The translations under genes and the position numbers were made by a program. 64,000 nucleotides of DNA from Streptomyces roseoviridis. Its GTDB lineage: Bacteria > Actinomycetota > Actinomycetes > Streptomycetales > Streptomycetaceae. The notes under the pieces were generated by a model, which made no database searches, was not told the DNA's origin, and was given only the letters and a program-made list of their open reading frames with translations. Of this stretch, positions 1 through 8,323 are shown in pieces. How positions within the stretch are numbered: the stretch's first letter is position 1; the number at the start of each line of letters is the position of its first letter. Location: assembly GCF_039535235.1 (NCBI RefSeq), contig NZ_BAAAWU010000001.1, positions 5,084,001 through 5,148,000 of the forward strand, read 5' to 3'.

Positions 1-934
1 CCGGCGGGCTGACGTGCCCGGCGGGGCGGTAGGTCTCCTCGTACCGGAGGAACTTCGCCCGGAACTCCTCGCGGGCCTCGGCGGGGAGCCGGCCGGGGGA
101 GTTCTCGATCACCCGGAAGTGGGTGATCATCCGGTCGAAGAGGGGGCCGCGCCAGCGGTCGAACTCCGGGTGCGCGTCGAGGAACGCGAAGACCAGCTCG
201 TACTGGTCGAAGACGTCGAAGTGCTTGCGGCTGGTGCTGTGCAGGATGCTGCCCTGGCGGCGCTGGCGGTAGTGCACGCACACCCGGGGGAGCACCGCGA
301 TCGACTCGGCGGCGATCAGCACCGGGTAGGTCCAGGGCGTGTCCTCGTAGTAACCGTGCGGGTACTCGAAGCCCCAGCGCTTCACGAAGTCGTGGCGGTA
401 CGCCTTGTTCCAGGCGACCTGGAGCAGGTCGAGCAGCGCCGGGTTGTCCGCCAGGCCGACGGCGCCGCTCGGGCTGTCCGCGAGGACCTTCGCCTTGGCG
501 TTGGGGCTGATGCGGCCGTCCCAGTGCGTCCGGGAGTAGTCGAAGACCAGCAGCTCGGGGTCGGCGGTCTCGGCGAGGCGCTGGTCGATCGCCGCGAGGG
601 CCCCCGGCAGCATCGTGTCGTCGCTGTCCAGGAACAGCAGGTAGGTGCCGTTCGCGCGGGCCATGCCCGCGTTCCTGGCCCGGCCGAGGCCCACGTTCTC
701 GGCGAGCTGGACCGCCACCACCCGCGGGTCCGCCGCCGCGTACTCGTCCATGATCTCGCCGCACGCGTCCGGAGAGGCGTCGTTGACCGCGATCAGCTCG
801 AAGTCCTCGAACGACTGGCCGAGGACGGAGTCCAGGCAGTCCCGCAGATACGCCTCGACGCGGAAGGCCGGGACGATGATGCTGAACCGGGGAGCGGCTG
901 CCGATGGCCGGGCTGCTGCTTGCGTGGGAGTCAT
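1..934 (-). CDS. Family-2 glycosyltransferase, partial (probable GT2/CDP-glycerol glycerophosphotransferase)
   Basis: Reading leftwards from ATG at 934, the frame stays open to base 1, so the C-terminal part lies outside the window. The first ~311 residues form a GT-A catalytic domain. It begins FSIIVPAFRVEAYLRDCL at about residue 17, has an NDASPD segment and a LFLDSDDTM metal-binding DXD-type motif. In streptomycetes this kind of N-terminus is often fused to a CDP-glycerol:glycerophosphate glycerophosphotransferase domain for wall teichoic acid-type polymers; that fusion is inferred because the second domain is not visible. It lies 85 bases downstream of another GT2 gene on the same strand and probably belongs to the glycopolymer cluster. 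Confidence 0.8.
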   Translation of the reverse strand, partial: MTPTQAAARPSAAAPRFSIIVPAFRVEAYLRDCLDSVLGQSFEDFELIAVNDASPDACGEIMDEYAAADPRVVAVQLAENVGLGRARNAGMARANGTYLLFLDSDDTMLPGALAAIDQRLAETADPELLVFDYSRTHWDGRISPNAKAKVLADSPSGAVGLADNPALLDLLQVAWNKAYRHDFVKRWGFEYPHGYYEDTPWTYPVLIAAESIAVLPRVCVHYRQRRQGSILHSTSRKHFDVFDQYELVFAFLDAHPEFDRWRGPLFDRMITHFRVIENSPGRLPAEAREEFRAKFLRYEETYRPAGHVSPP

Positions 935-1019
935 GAGGGCGGGGCTCCGGGACGGGCGGGGGCGGGACGGACAGAATACGGCGGGGCGGCGGGAGGGCCC
1001 CGCCGCCCCGCGCGGACGG

Positions 1020-1961
1020 TCATCGAGAGCCGGTCAGGGCGTACCTCAGCAGAGTGCGCACGGCGTCGGGCCGGCGCAGGGCTCCTGGCAGCAGGGTCAG
1101 CGCGTGCAGCCGCATCGACAGGTGCAGCCGGGCGGCGCGGGCCGCCTTGGGCCAGCCGTGGCCGTCGAGCTCGGCGGCCACCTCCTGGAAGAAGCGGACG
1201 GCCTCGCCGAAGCGGGCGCCGGAGACGGCCTCGGAGGAGGACAGGCTGCCGGAGTGGCGCCGGTAGCGGAAGGCGGTGACCGGTTCGACCACCAGCTTCT
1301 CGCCCCGCCGGATCAGCTCGATGATCAGCGCCAGGTCCTGGATGACCGACAGGTCCTTGCGGAAGCCGATCTCCTTGACGACGTCGGCGCGCCAGACGAT
1401 CGAGGGGAAGTACAGCCAGTTGCCGCCGAGCAGGTTGGCGGCGAGCGGTTCGCCGGACAGCACCAGGCGCCGGCCGCCGGTCTTCGGGGCGTACAGCCGC
1501 TTCTTGACCTCGTCGCCGAGCGAGGTGGACGGGTTGCCGTGCTCGTCGATGACCTGGACGCCCGGCTGGTAGATCGCCGCGTCGGGCAGGGCCGTAACGG
1601 CCGCGCGCATGGTCGCCACGTAGTTCGGCAGCAGCAGGTCGTCGCTGCCGAGCATGCTGAAGTGCGTGGACTCGACGAGGTCGACGCACTTGGCGAAGTT
1701 CCCGGTGATGCCCAGGTTCGTCTCGTTGCGCTGGTACCGGACCCGGCTGTCGCCGAGGGAGGCGAACCACTCGGGTACGCCCTCCTCCTTGCCGTCGTCG
1801 ACGACGGTCAGCCGCCAGTTCTCGTCGGTCTGCTCCAGGACGCTGCGGACGGCGGCCTGCATCAGGCCGGTGTCGCCGTAGTGCGGCAGCATGATGTCGA
1901 GCGTGCCGAGGCGGTCGGTGCCGCCCGCCTCGCCGGGACCGGGGTTTCGCACCGCTGTCAC
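1020..1961 (-). CDS. Family-2 glycosyltransferase
   Basis: Predicted 313-residue inverting glycosyltransferase transferring a sugar from a nucleotide donor to a surface polymer precursor on the cytoplasmic face. The GT2 domain starts near residue 18 (LDIMLPHYGDTGLMQAAVRS), with VVDDG at the nucleotide-binding strand and MLGSDDLLLPNY as the DXD-like motif. No membrane segment is evident. The GTG start at 1961 shares four bases (GTGA) with the stop of the upstream GT2 gene, indicating translational coupling. A longer in-frame extension upstream only reads through that neighbour. The acceptor is unknown; the neighbouring rhamnose genes suggest rhamnose or a teichoic-type backbone. Confidence 0.88.
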   Translation of the reverse strand: MTAVRNPGPGEAGGTDRLGTLDIMLPHYGDTGLMQAAVRSVLEQTDENWRLTVVDDGKEEGVPEWFASLGDSRVRYQRNETNLGITGNFAKCVDLVESTHFSMLGSDDLLLPNYVATMRAAVTALPDAAIYQPGVQVIDEHGNPSTSLGDEVKKRLYAPKTGGRRLVLSGEPLAANLLGGNWLYFPSIVWRADVVKEIGFRKDLSVIQDLALIIELIRRGEKLVVEPVTAFRYRRHSGSLSSSEAVSGARFGEAVRFFQEVAAELDGHGWPKAARAARLHLSMRLHALTLLPGALRRPDAVRTLLRYALTGSR

Positions 1962-2692
1962 TTGCCCTTCCTCTTCGGGCCGAGGGCGGAGCGGCGGCTG
2001 AGCGCGAGCAGCAGGATCATGCCGATCCGGCCCAGGTAGAGCGTGGCCTTCCACGGGGACTGGCTCGGGGTGCCGGTGGCGCGCGGACGCATGGCGACGG
2101 GCACCTGTTCGATGCGGTAGCCGGCCCGGACCACGGCGATCGTGGACTCCACGGTGTCGCCCAGGTACTCCACCGGGTACCAGTGGGCGAAGACGTCGAT
2201 CAGGTCGCGGTTGGAGGCGCGGAAGCCCGAGGTGACGTCGGTCAGCTTGGTCTTCGCCATCCGCGTCAGCCAGAACGCGAGCACCAGCATGGCCCACTTG
2301 CGGGGGCCGCGGGTCTCGTAGTCGCCGGTGCCGGCGAAGCGCGCGCCCATGACGAGGTCGGCGCCGGCGTCCAGGCGGGCCAGCAGCTCGGGCACGTTGC
2401 GCGGGTCGTGCTGGCCGTCGGCGTCGACCTGGATGGCGACGTCGTAGCCGCGGTCGTACGCGTAGCGGTAGCCGGCGCGCATCGCGCCGCCCACGCCGAG
2501 GTTGTACGGGAGCTTCAGCACGGTCGCGCCGGCACGGCGGGCCACGGCGGCCGTGTCATCGGCCGAGCCGTCGTCCACGACGAGCACGTCGGCGCCCGGC
2601 AGCGTGGTGTGGACCTCCTTGATGACGTCGGCGACGCCCTCGGCCTCGTTCCACGCGGGCATGATGATCAGCACACGCTTGCCGTCGATCAC
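1958..2692 (-). CDS. Family-2 glycosyltransferase, DPM1/DPG synthase-like
   Basis: Predicted 244-residue transferase resembling polyprenyl-phosphate sugar synthases. It opens VLIIMPAWNEAEGVADVI, then VLVVDDGSADDT, and has QVDADGQHD as the DXD metal site near residue 90. The C-terminus is basic (RRSALGPKRKGK) after a short hydrophobic stretch (GMILLLAL), with no multi-span membrane domain. The likely reaction is loading a sugar onto a lipid phosphate for export. The GTG start at 2692 overlaps the DUF2304 stop (GTGA). GT2 of this type followed or preceded by a DUF2304 gene is a recurring pair in bacterial polysaccharide loci, which supports a joint role. Confidence 0.88.
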   Translation of the reverse strand: MIDGKRVLIIMPAWNEAEGVADVIKEVHTTLPGADVLVVDDGSADDTAAVARRAGATVLKLPYNLGVGGAMRAGYRYAYDRGYDVAIQVDADGQHDPRNVPELLARLDAGADLVMGARFAGTGDYETRGPRKWAMLVLAFWLTRMAKTKLTDVTSGFRASNRDLIDVFAHWYPVEYLGDTVESTIAVVRAGYRIEQVPVAMRPRATGTPSQSPWKATLYLGRIGMILLLALSRRSALGPKRKGK

Positions 2693-3081
2693 TTGCGGCC
2701 CTCCCGTCCGGTCACCGTGTCCGTCTGCCGCGACGCGAGCTGCTCGCGCAGTTCCTCGACGTCGATGCGCAGCAGCGCCACTTCCTCGGACAGGGTGCGG
2801 CCCTCCTCCTCCAAGTGGCCGACCTCCCAGCTGAGCTGGAGGCAGACGATGAAGAGGAAGGCGACGCTGAGGAAGAGGATGAGGCTGACGCCCGACGCGA
2901 CGCCCACGGCTCGGGCGACCGAGTCGAGGCCGCTCGGGAAGAACCCGAGCGGGATGATCACCAGTCCGGTGAGCACCCACAGGAACGCGTACTTCTCCTT
3001 GAGCTTGCGGCGGCGCAGCAGCTCGACGATGCACGCGACGAGAAAGACTCCGGTGACCGAAGTCAGCATCCACAACTTCAC
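2689..3081 (-). CDS. DUF2304 family membrane protein
   Basis: 130-residue protein with three hydrophobic segments (approximately residues 4-20, 29-47 and 57-80) followed by a charged helical tail (residues 83-125) rich in Glu and Arg that could form a coiled coil. The layout matches DUF2304, a family of small membrane partners found beside dolichol-phosphate-mannose-like glycosyltransferases. The exact role is unknown; it may anchor or regulate the adjacent GT2. GTG at 3081 is preferred because a GGAG sequence lies just upstream; the frame is open further upstream but has no better ribosome site. It is the first gene of the three-gene run after a 127-base gap. Confidence 0.75.
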   Translation of the reverse strand: MKLWMLTSVTGVFLVACIVELLRRRKLKEKYAFLWVLTGLVIIPLGFFPSGLDSVARAVGVASGVSLILFLSVAFLFIVCLQLSWEVGHLEEEGRTLSEEVALLRIDVEELREQLASRQTDTVTGREGRK

Positions 3082-3208
3082 GCCGGGCTCCGGTCTATCG
3101 GACGACTCATGGAAACGGCCTGTCTGCTTCGAAAAGGGGGCGAAGGGCGCCGTACGGCGGCATCCCACTGTCCGTCGAAATCGATCACGGAGAGTGAGGG
3201 AATGAAGA

Positions 3209-4483
3209 TCATTCCGATGAGTGCACCGAACGGTAGACTACACGAGAGCGAAGAACGAGCGTCATGACGGTGACCACGGCCAGTGACCCCACCGCATAGG
3301 CGATCTCGACCCGGGAGCGCAGCTCCAGCGGACACAGAGTGACGGCCACGAGCGCCGCCGTACCCACGATCCACGCCATCAGCTGCTGCCGTGCGGCACC
3401 GCTGGTGAGCAGCGCCTGACCGAGCACCATCGCCAGCATGTACAGCGTCGTGCCGAGCGAGAGCCACACGAAGTCGAGCGGTCCGAGCACGTCGGGGGAG
3501 TTGAACAGCACCGGCAGCAGTACGGGGCCGAGCGCGACCGCTCCGACACCGAAGGCCGCGCCCAGGCCGGCCGTCATCGCCGAGGCCCGCAGCAGCAGCC
3601 GCCGGTAGCCGCGGGTGTCCCCCTCGGCCTGCGCGGTCGACAGGCCGGCGAGCAGCGACGCCTGGAAGGCGCCGAACGCGAACAGCGGCACCCGGGCCAG
3701 GACCAGCGCCGACAGGAGGGCCGCCACCAGGGCGCTGTCGTCCGTGGCGATCAGCTTGGTGCTGACCACCGCGACATTGACCAGGACCTGCGCCAGCAGG
3801 GTCGAGCCGACCAGGAGCCCCAGGTGCTCGATGAGCTCGCGCCACTCGGCCGTCGACCCGGACCGCGCCCCGCGCAGCACCGGCGGCAGGGTGACCAGGA
3901 CCGCGACCAGCGGCGCCGCGGTCATCACGGCGGCGAACACGAACGACGACGTGACGCCGGCCAGCGCGAGGGCCACCGACAGCACGATCCGCAGCAGTCC
4001 GTCGAGGCCCAGCTGGAGCCCGTACACCTCGAAACGGCCGAGCCCGGCCAGGACGCCACGGGTGAGGTGCGCGACGGCGAGCGCCGTGAAGGCGCCGCCG
4101 AGCGCGAGGACCAGGCTCCGGTCGCCGTGGAAGAAGACGTCGGCGAGCGGCCCCGCGAACAGCGCCAGCGGCACCAGCACCACGGCGAGCAGCCCGCCGG
4201 CGAGCACCGCCCCGCGCCGCAGCACGGGAAGGGCGCCGTCGCCGGCGACGACCCGGGCGGCCACCACCCGGGTGACCTCCTGCTCGACCGGGAAGAACAG
4301 GCCGAGCCCGACGGAGGCGACGACGGTCCACAGGACCGAGAAGCTCGCCATGTCGTCGACGGACAGCGAGTGGCCGGCCGCCGCGAGATGGACGTAGTTG
4401 GCGCCGCCGAGCAGCGCGGTACCGATGCCCACGAAGGCGGTACCGCGCGGCAGGGCGGTGGTGATGCGGTCGAGCACGGTCAC
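3209..4483 (-). CDS. Polysaccharide flippase-like multi-pass membrane protein
   Basis: 424-residue integral membrane protein with roughly 11-12 hydrophobic segments and no soluble domain, resembling the MATE/Wzx-type superfamily of lipid-linked oligosaccharide flippases. Expected role: moving a completed lipid-linked sugar unit across the cytoplasmic membrane. The motif VTRVVAARVVAGDG after TM2 and the conserved alternating small/hydrophobic pattern fit the superfamily, but sequence alone does not prove the substrate. The GTG start at 4483 overlaps the rfbD stop by four bases. Position between rfbD and the glycosyltransferase genes supports export of a rhamnose-containing polymer. A generic lipid-II-type flippase is the main alternative. 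Confidence 0.7.
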   Translation of the reverse strand: MTVLDRITTALPRGTAFVGIGTALLGGANYVHLAAAGHSLSVDDMASFSVLWTVVASVGLGLFFPVEQEVTRVVAARVVAGDGALPVLRRGAVLAGGLLAVVLVPLALFAGPLADVFFHGDRSLVLALGGAFTALAVAHLTRGVLAGLGRFEVYGLQLGLDGLLRIVLSVALALAGVTSSFVFAAVMTAAPLVAVLVTLPPVLRGARSGSTAEWRELIEHLGLLVGSTLLAQVLVNVAVVSTKLIATDDSALVAALLSALVLARVPLFAFGAFQASLLAGLSTAQAEGDTRGYRRLLLRASAMTAGLGAAFGVGAVALGPVLLPVLFNSPDVLGPLDFVWLSLGTTLYMLAMVLGQALLTSGAARQQLMAWIVGTAALVAVTLCPLELRSRVEIAYAVGSLAVVTVMTLVLRSRVVYRSVHSSE

Positions 4484-5430
4484 GCGCCGGACCGCCCACG
4501 GGGGGCCGGAGTCTGCGGGGCGCCCGGGTTCTTCCCCGGGGCCATGGTCCGCAGGGCCTCCGCGAGCTGCTCGCGCCAGTGCGGCTGCACCGCCACGCCC
4601 GCCTCGGCCCAGCGCTCGTGCGCGAGGACGCTGTAGGAGGGGCGGCGGGCCGGGCGTACGAACTTCTCCGACGTCGTCGGCCGCACCCGCTGCGGGTCCA
4701 GGCCGGTCAGCTCGAAGGCCGCCCGCGCCAGGTCGAACCAGGTCGCCGTCTCCGAGGCGGTGCCGTGGTAGACACCCGCCGGAGCCCGGCCGGCGACGGC
4801 CGCCTCGCCCAGGTCCCGCAGCTGGCGGGCGAGCGCACGGGTCCAGGTCGGCTGGCCGCGCTGGTCGTCGACGACGTCGAGGGTCTCGCGCTGCTCGGCC
4901 AGGCCCAGCATGGTGGACACGAAGTTCCGGCCGTGCGCGCCGTACAGCCACGCCGTGCGCACCACGTAGCCGCGCTCCGGCAGCAGCTCGGCGACCGCCC
5001 GCTCACCGGCCAGCTTGCTGCGGCCGTACGCGTTCACCGGAGAGGTGGCGGCGTCGTGCGGGTACGGCTCGGTGGCGTCGCCCGGGAAGACGTAGTCGGT
5101 GGAGACCTGGAGCAGCACGGCGCCGCTGTCGGCGCAGGCCGCGGCGAGGGCGCGCGGACCGTCGCCGTTGATCCGGGTGGCCGCGGCCTCCTCGGTCTCG
5201 GCGCCGTCGACGTCGGTCCACGCGGCCGCGTTGACGACCACGTCGTGGCCGGCGACGGCGGCGCGCACGGCCTCGGCGTCGGTGACGTCGAGGTCCTTGC
5301 GGGTCAGCGCGGTGACCTCCGCGCCGGCCTCGGCCAGGACCTCGGCGAGGTCGCGGCCGAGCATGCCGGCGGCGCCGGTGATCAGCCAGCGGGTCGAGGA
5401 CGGGGCGCCGGTGTGCTGCTCGGTGCTCAT
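4480..5430 (-). CDS. rfbD: dTDP-4-dehydrorhamnose reductase
   Basis: Last step of dTDP-L-rhamnose synthesis: NAD(P)H-dependent reduction of dTDP-6-deoxy-L-lyxo-4-hexulose. The 316-residue protein is an extended short-chain dehydrogenase with the Rossmann glycine motif GAAGMLG at residues 19-25, STDYVF at 110-115 and the catalytic YGRSK (Tyr135, Lys139). Length fits the family. ATG at 5430 overlaps the rfbB stop (ATGA), so rfbB and rfbD are co-transcribed and coupled. The long C-terminal tail after RMRPTT-type substrate elements ends in a proline-rich stretch before the flippase gene. Confidence 0.95.
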   Translation of the reverse strand: MSTEQHTGAPSSTRWLITGAAGMLGRDLAEVLAEAGAEVTALTRKDLDVTDAEAVRAAVAGHDVVVNAAAWTDVDGAETEEAAATRINGDGPRALAAACADSGAVLLQVSTDYVFPGDATEPYPHDAATSPVNAYGRSKLAGERAVAELLPERGYVVRTAWLYGAHGRNFVSTMLGLAEQRETLDVVDDQRGQPTWTRALARQLRDLGEAAVAGRAPAGVYHGTASETATWFDLARAAFELTGLDPQRVRPTTSEKFVRPARRPSYSVLAHERWAEAGVAVQPHWREQLAEALRTMAPGKNPGAPQTPAPRGRSGA

Positions 5431-6416
5431 GCGGACAGCGCCGCCTTCGCCTTCAGCGGCTCCCACCAGGAGCGGTTGTCGCGGTACCACTGGACGGTGT
5501 CGGCGAGGCCCTGCTCGAAGGAGACGAGCGGGGTGTAGCCGAGCTCGTTGCGGATCTTCTCTATCGACAGGGAGTAGCGCAGGTCGTGGCCCTTGCGGTC
5601 CTCGACGTGCTCGACCATGTCCCAGCCGGCGCCGCAGGCTTCGAGGAGCAGGCCGGTGAGCTCCTTGTTGGTGACCTCGGTGCCGCCGCCGATGTGGTAG
5701 ACCTCACCCGCGCGGCCGCCGCGCAGCACCATCTCGATGCCCCGGCAGTGGTCCGAGACGTGCAGCCAGTCGCGCACGTTCAGGCCCTCGCCGTACAGCG
5801 GCACCTTCTTCCCGTCCAGCAGGTTCGTGGTGAACAGCGGGATCATCTTCTCGGGGAAGTGGTACTGCCCGTAGTTGTTGGAGCAGCGCGTCACCACCAC
5901 GTCCATGCCGTGGGTGCGGTGGTACGAGAGCGCCAGCAGGTCCGAGCCGGCCTTGGAGGCCGAGTACGGGGAGTTCGGCGCGAGCGGCCAGTCCTCGGTC
6001 CAGGAGCCTTCGGCGATCGAGCCGTAGACCTCGTCGGTGGAGACGTGCACGAAGCGGCCGACGCCGTGGCGCTTGGCGGCGTCCAGCAGGACCTGGGTGC
6101 CGAGCACGTTCGTCGTCACGAACGGCGAGGAGTCGAGGATCGAGCGGTCCACGTGGGACTCGGCGGCGAAGTGCACGACCGCGTCCTGCCCGCGCATCAC
6201 GTCGTCGACGACCGCGTGGTCGCGGATGTCCCCGTGGACGAAGGTGTAGCCGGGCCGGTCCGCCACCGGGGCGAGATTGGCCTCGTTGCCCGAATAGGTG
6301 AGGTTGTCCAGGACGGTGACCTGGGCACCCTCGCCCGAGGGCAGCTCTCCGGAGAGCAGTGCCCGCACGAACTGTGAACCGATGAACCCGGCGCCGCCGG
6401 TGACGAGAATCCTCAT
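5427..6416 (-). CDS. rfbB: dTDP-glucose 4,6-dehydratase
   Basis: Converts dTDP-D-glucose to dTDP-4-keto-6-deoxy-D-glucose with bound NAD+. The 329-residue protein has TGGAGFIGSQ at residues 6-15, the dehydratase active-site segment STDEVYG at 126-132 (Asp and Glu acid/base pair) and YSASK at 151-155. ATG at 6416 has GAGG a few bases upstream; a second in-frame ATG at 6428 would add four residues (MRPL) and cannot be excluded. It heads the minus-strand glycopolymer operon and is divergent from rfbA across a 170-base gap. Confidence 0.96.
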   Translation of the reverse strand: MRILVTGGAGFIGSQFVRALLSGELPSGEGAQVTVLDNLTYSGNEANLAPVADRPGYTFVHGDIRDHAVVDDVMRGQDAVVHFAAESHVDRSILDSSPFVTTNVLGTQVLLDAAKRHGVGRFVHVSTDEVYGSIAEGSWTEDWPLAPNSPYSASKAGSDLLALSYHRTHGMDVVVTRCSNNYGQYHFPEKMIPLFTTNLLDGKKVPLYGEGLNVRDWLHVSDHCRGIEMVLRGGRAGEVYHIGGGTEVTNKELTGLLLEACGAGWDMVEHVEDRKGHDLRYSLSIEKIRNELGYTPLVSFEQGLADTVQWYRDNRSWWEPLKAKAALSA

Positions 6417-6572
6417 AAGGGGCCTCATTCTATGGGTTCCGCTTCCGGCCCCCGTTCCCCCGGCCGTTCCTCCGTCCGTTCCCCGTCGTTTGTCCGGACC
6501 TTCGTGACCGTTCTCACGGCGGGCGTCCGACGGGGCGCGGCCCGGGTGGCGGGCGGCCCCGCGGGCCTGCCG

Positions 6573-6578
6573 TAGGCT
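6573..6578 (+). promoter_or_regulatory. -10 box (TAGGCT) of rfbA
   Basis: TAGGCT ends eight bases before ATG at 6587. Initiation about seven bases downstream of this box would fall at or within a base or two of the start codon, giving a leaderless or nearly leaderless rfbA mRNA. It also argues against the GTG at 6581 as the start. Confidence 0.6.
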
Positions 6579-6586
6579 GCGTGCCC

Positions 6587-7465
6587 ATGCGTGGAATTTT
6601 GCTCGCCGGTGGTACCGGCTCCCGACTGTGGCCGATCACCCGGGCCGTGTCGAAGCAGCTGATGCCGGTCTTCGACAAGCCGATGATCTATTACCCCCTG
6701 TCGACCCTCGTGATGGCGGGGCTCCGGGAGATTCTGATCATCACGGGCCCCGAGGAGCGCCCGCAGTTCGAGCGGCTTCTGGGCGACGGGTCCGATTTCG
6801 GGCTCGACATCCAGTTCGCCACTCAAGATCACCCGAACGGAATTGCCGAGGCATTCGTCATCGGTGAGGAATTCATCGGCGACCAGCCCGTGGCGCTGAT
6901 CCTCGGCGACAACATCTTCCACGGCGTCGGCCTCGGCCGGCAGCTCGCCCGCTACAGCGAGCCCGAGGGCGGCGTCGTCTTCGCCCACGCCGTCTCCGAC
7001 CCCACCGCCTACGGCGTCGTCGACTTCGACGAGCAGGGCCGCGCCCGCTCCATCGAGGAGAAGCCGAAGAACCCCAAGTCCCGCTACGCGGTGCCGGGCC
7101 TCTACTTCTACGACAGCCGGGTCGTCGAGATCGCCAAGGGCCTGAAGCCCAGCGACCGCGGCGAGCTGGAGATCACCGACGTCAACAAGTACTACCTCGA
7201 CCGCGGCGAGCTCCAGGTCTCGGTCCTCGACCGCGGCACCGTCTGGCTGGACACCGGCACCTTCCAGTCCCTCGTCCAGGCGTCGGAGTACGTCCGCGTG
7301 GTCGAGGAGCGGCAGGGCATGAAGATCGGCTGCCTGGAGGAGGCCGCCTGGCGCGCCGGCTTCATCGACGACGCGCAGCTGCGCGCCCTCGCCGAGCCGC
7401 TGACCAAGAGCGGTTACGGCGACTACCTGCTGAACCTGCTCGCGTACGAGGCCGAGAAGGCCTGA
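6587..7465 (+). CDS. rfbA: Glucose-1-phosphate thymidylyltransferase
   Basis: First step of dTDP-rhamnose synthesis: dTTP plus glucose-1-phosphate gives dTDP-glucose. 292 residues. The signature LAGGTGSRLWPIT is at residues 6-18, followed by the phosphate-binding VSKQLMPVFDKPMIYYPL and the metal-binding LGDN at 106-109. Length matches bacterial RmlA. ATG 6587 is chosen over an in-frame GTG two codons earlier because homologues start at MRGI(L/V)LAGG and the -10 box lies immediately upstream. rfbC follows after 19 bases, so rfbA-rfbC form a short operon divergent from rfbB-rfbD; together the four cover the complete pathway. Confidence 0.97.
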   Translation: MRGILLAGGTGSRLWPITRAVSKQLMPVFDKPMIYYPLSTLVMAGLREILIITGPEERPQFERLLGDGSDFGLDIQFATQDHPNGIAEAFVIGEEFIGDQPVALILGDNIFHGVGLGRQLARYSEPEGGVVFAHAVSDPTAYGVVDFDEQGRARSIEEKPKNPKSRYAVPGLYFYDSRVVEIAKGLKPSDRGELEITDVNKYYLDRGELQVSVLDRGTVWLDTGTFQSLVQASEYVRVVEERQGMKIGCLEEAAWRAGFIDDAQLRALAEPLTKSGYGDYLLNLLAYEAEKA

Positions 7466-7484
7466 GAGAGGACGGATCGGTCCC

Positions 7485-8090
7485 ATGAAGGTCAACCCGC
7501 TGGGCATCGAGGGTGCCTGGGAGTTCGTCCCGCAGCAGCACGGTGACGCCCGAGGTCTGTTCCTCGAGTGGTACAAGGCCGACGCGCTCGCCGAGGCCGT
7601 CGGGCACCCGCTCGGACTGAAGCAGGGCAACCTGTCGGTGTCCGCCGCCGGGGTCGTGCGCGGCATCCACTTCGCCGACGTCCCGCCCGGCCAGGCCAAG
7701 TACGTGACGTGTGTGCGCGGCGCCGTGCTCGACATCATCGTGGACGTACGGGTCGGCTCGCCGACCTTCGGCCGCTGGGAGGCCGTGCGCCTCGACGACC
7801 AGGACCGCAAGGCGGTCTACCTCTCCGAGGGCCTCGGCCACGGCTTCTGCGCGCTCACCGACGACGCCACCGTCACCTACCTCTGCTCCGAGGGCTACGC
7901 GCCGCAGCGCGAGCGCACGGTGTACCCGCTCGACCCGGAGATCGGCATCGAGTGGCCGGTCACCGGTGAGCCCGAGCTCTCCGCCAAGGACGCCCAGGGC
8001 CCGACCCTGGCCCAGGCCCGCGAGGCGGGGATCCTGCCGGTGTACGAGGAGTGCGTGGCGTTCCGCCGCTCGCTGGCGGACCGGGCCTGA
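7485..8090 (+). CDS. rfbC: dTDP-4-dehydrorhamnose 3,5-epimerase
   Basis: Epimerises dTDP-4-keto-6-deoxyglucose at C3 and C5. The 201-residue cupin protein has the family markers: RGIHFA with the catalytic His at residue 62, QAKYVTCVRGAVLDIIVD, and the Tyr132 region (TYLCSEGY). The segment around SEGLGHGFCAL is also diagnostic. It is co-oriented with rfbA and ends just before a GC-rich tandem repeat. Length and motifs are complete; no sign of degeneration. Confidence 0.96.
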   Translation: MKVNPLGIEGAWEFVPQQHGDARGLFLEWYKADALAEAVGHPLGLKQGNLSVSAAGVVRGIHFADVPPGQAKYVTCVRGAVLDIIVDVRVGSPTFGRWEAVRLDDQDRKAVYLSEGLGHGFCALTDDATVTYLCSEGYAPQRERTVYPLDPEIGIEWPVTGEPELSAKDAQGPTLAQAREAGILPVYEECVAFRRSLADRA

Positions 8091-8102
8091 GGCGCCGCCG
8101 CG

Positions 8103-8300
8103 CACCGGCTCGGGGCGCGCCCGTGACCGGCCCGGGGTGCCGCGTGCTCCCGGTCGGGGTGCCGTCCGCCACCGGCTCGGGGCGCGCCCGTGACCGGCCC
8201 GGGGTGCCGCGTGCTCCCGGTCGGGGTGCCGCCCGCCACGGGCCCGGGGCGCTGCCCGTGACCGGCCCGGGGTGCCGCCCGGACCGGGGCGGGGCCCCGG
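8103..8300. repeat. 67-bp tandem direct repeat, about 2.7 copies
   Basis: Three copies begin at 8103, 8170 and 8237, an exact 67-base period. The first two are almost identical; the third is diverged and truncated near 8300. Each contains CCGTGACCGGCCCGGGGTGC. The repeat fills most of the 233-base gap between rfbC and galE and has no convincing coding potential. Confidence 0.85.
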
Positions 8301-8311
8301 GCCGTTCGGGT

Positions 8312-8317
8312 TAGGCT
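8312..8317 (+). promoter_or_regulatory. -10 box (TAGGCT) of galE
   Basis: TAGGCT is followed by six bases and then ATG at 8324, the geometry of a leaderless actinobacterial transcript. It sits immediately after the 67-bp repeat, so the repeat forms the upstream promoter region. Confidence 0.6.
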
Positions 8318-8323
8318 GCCCGA

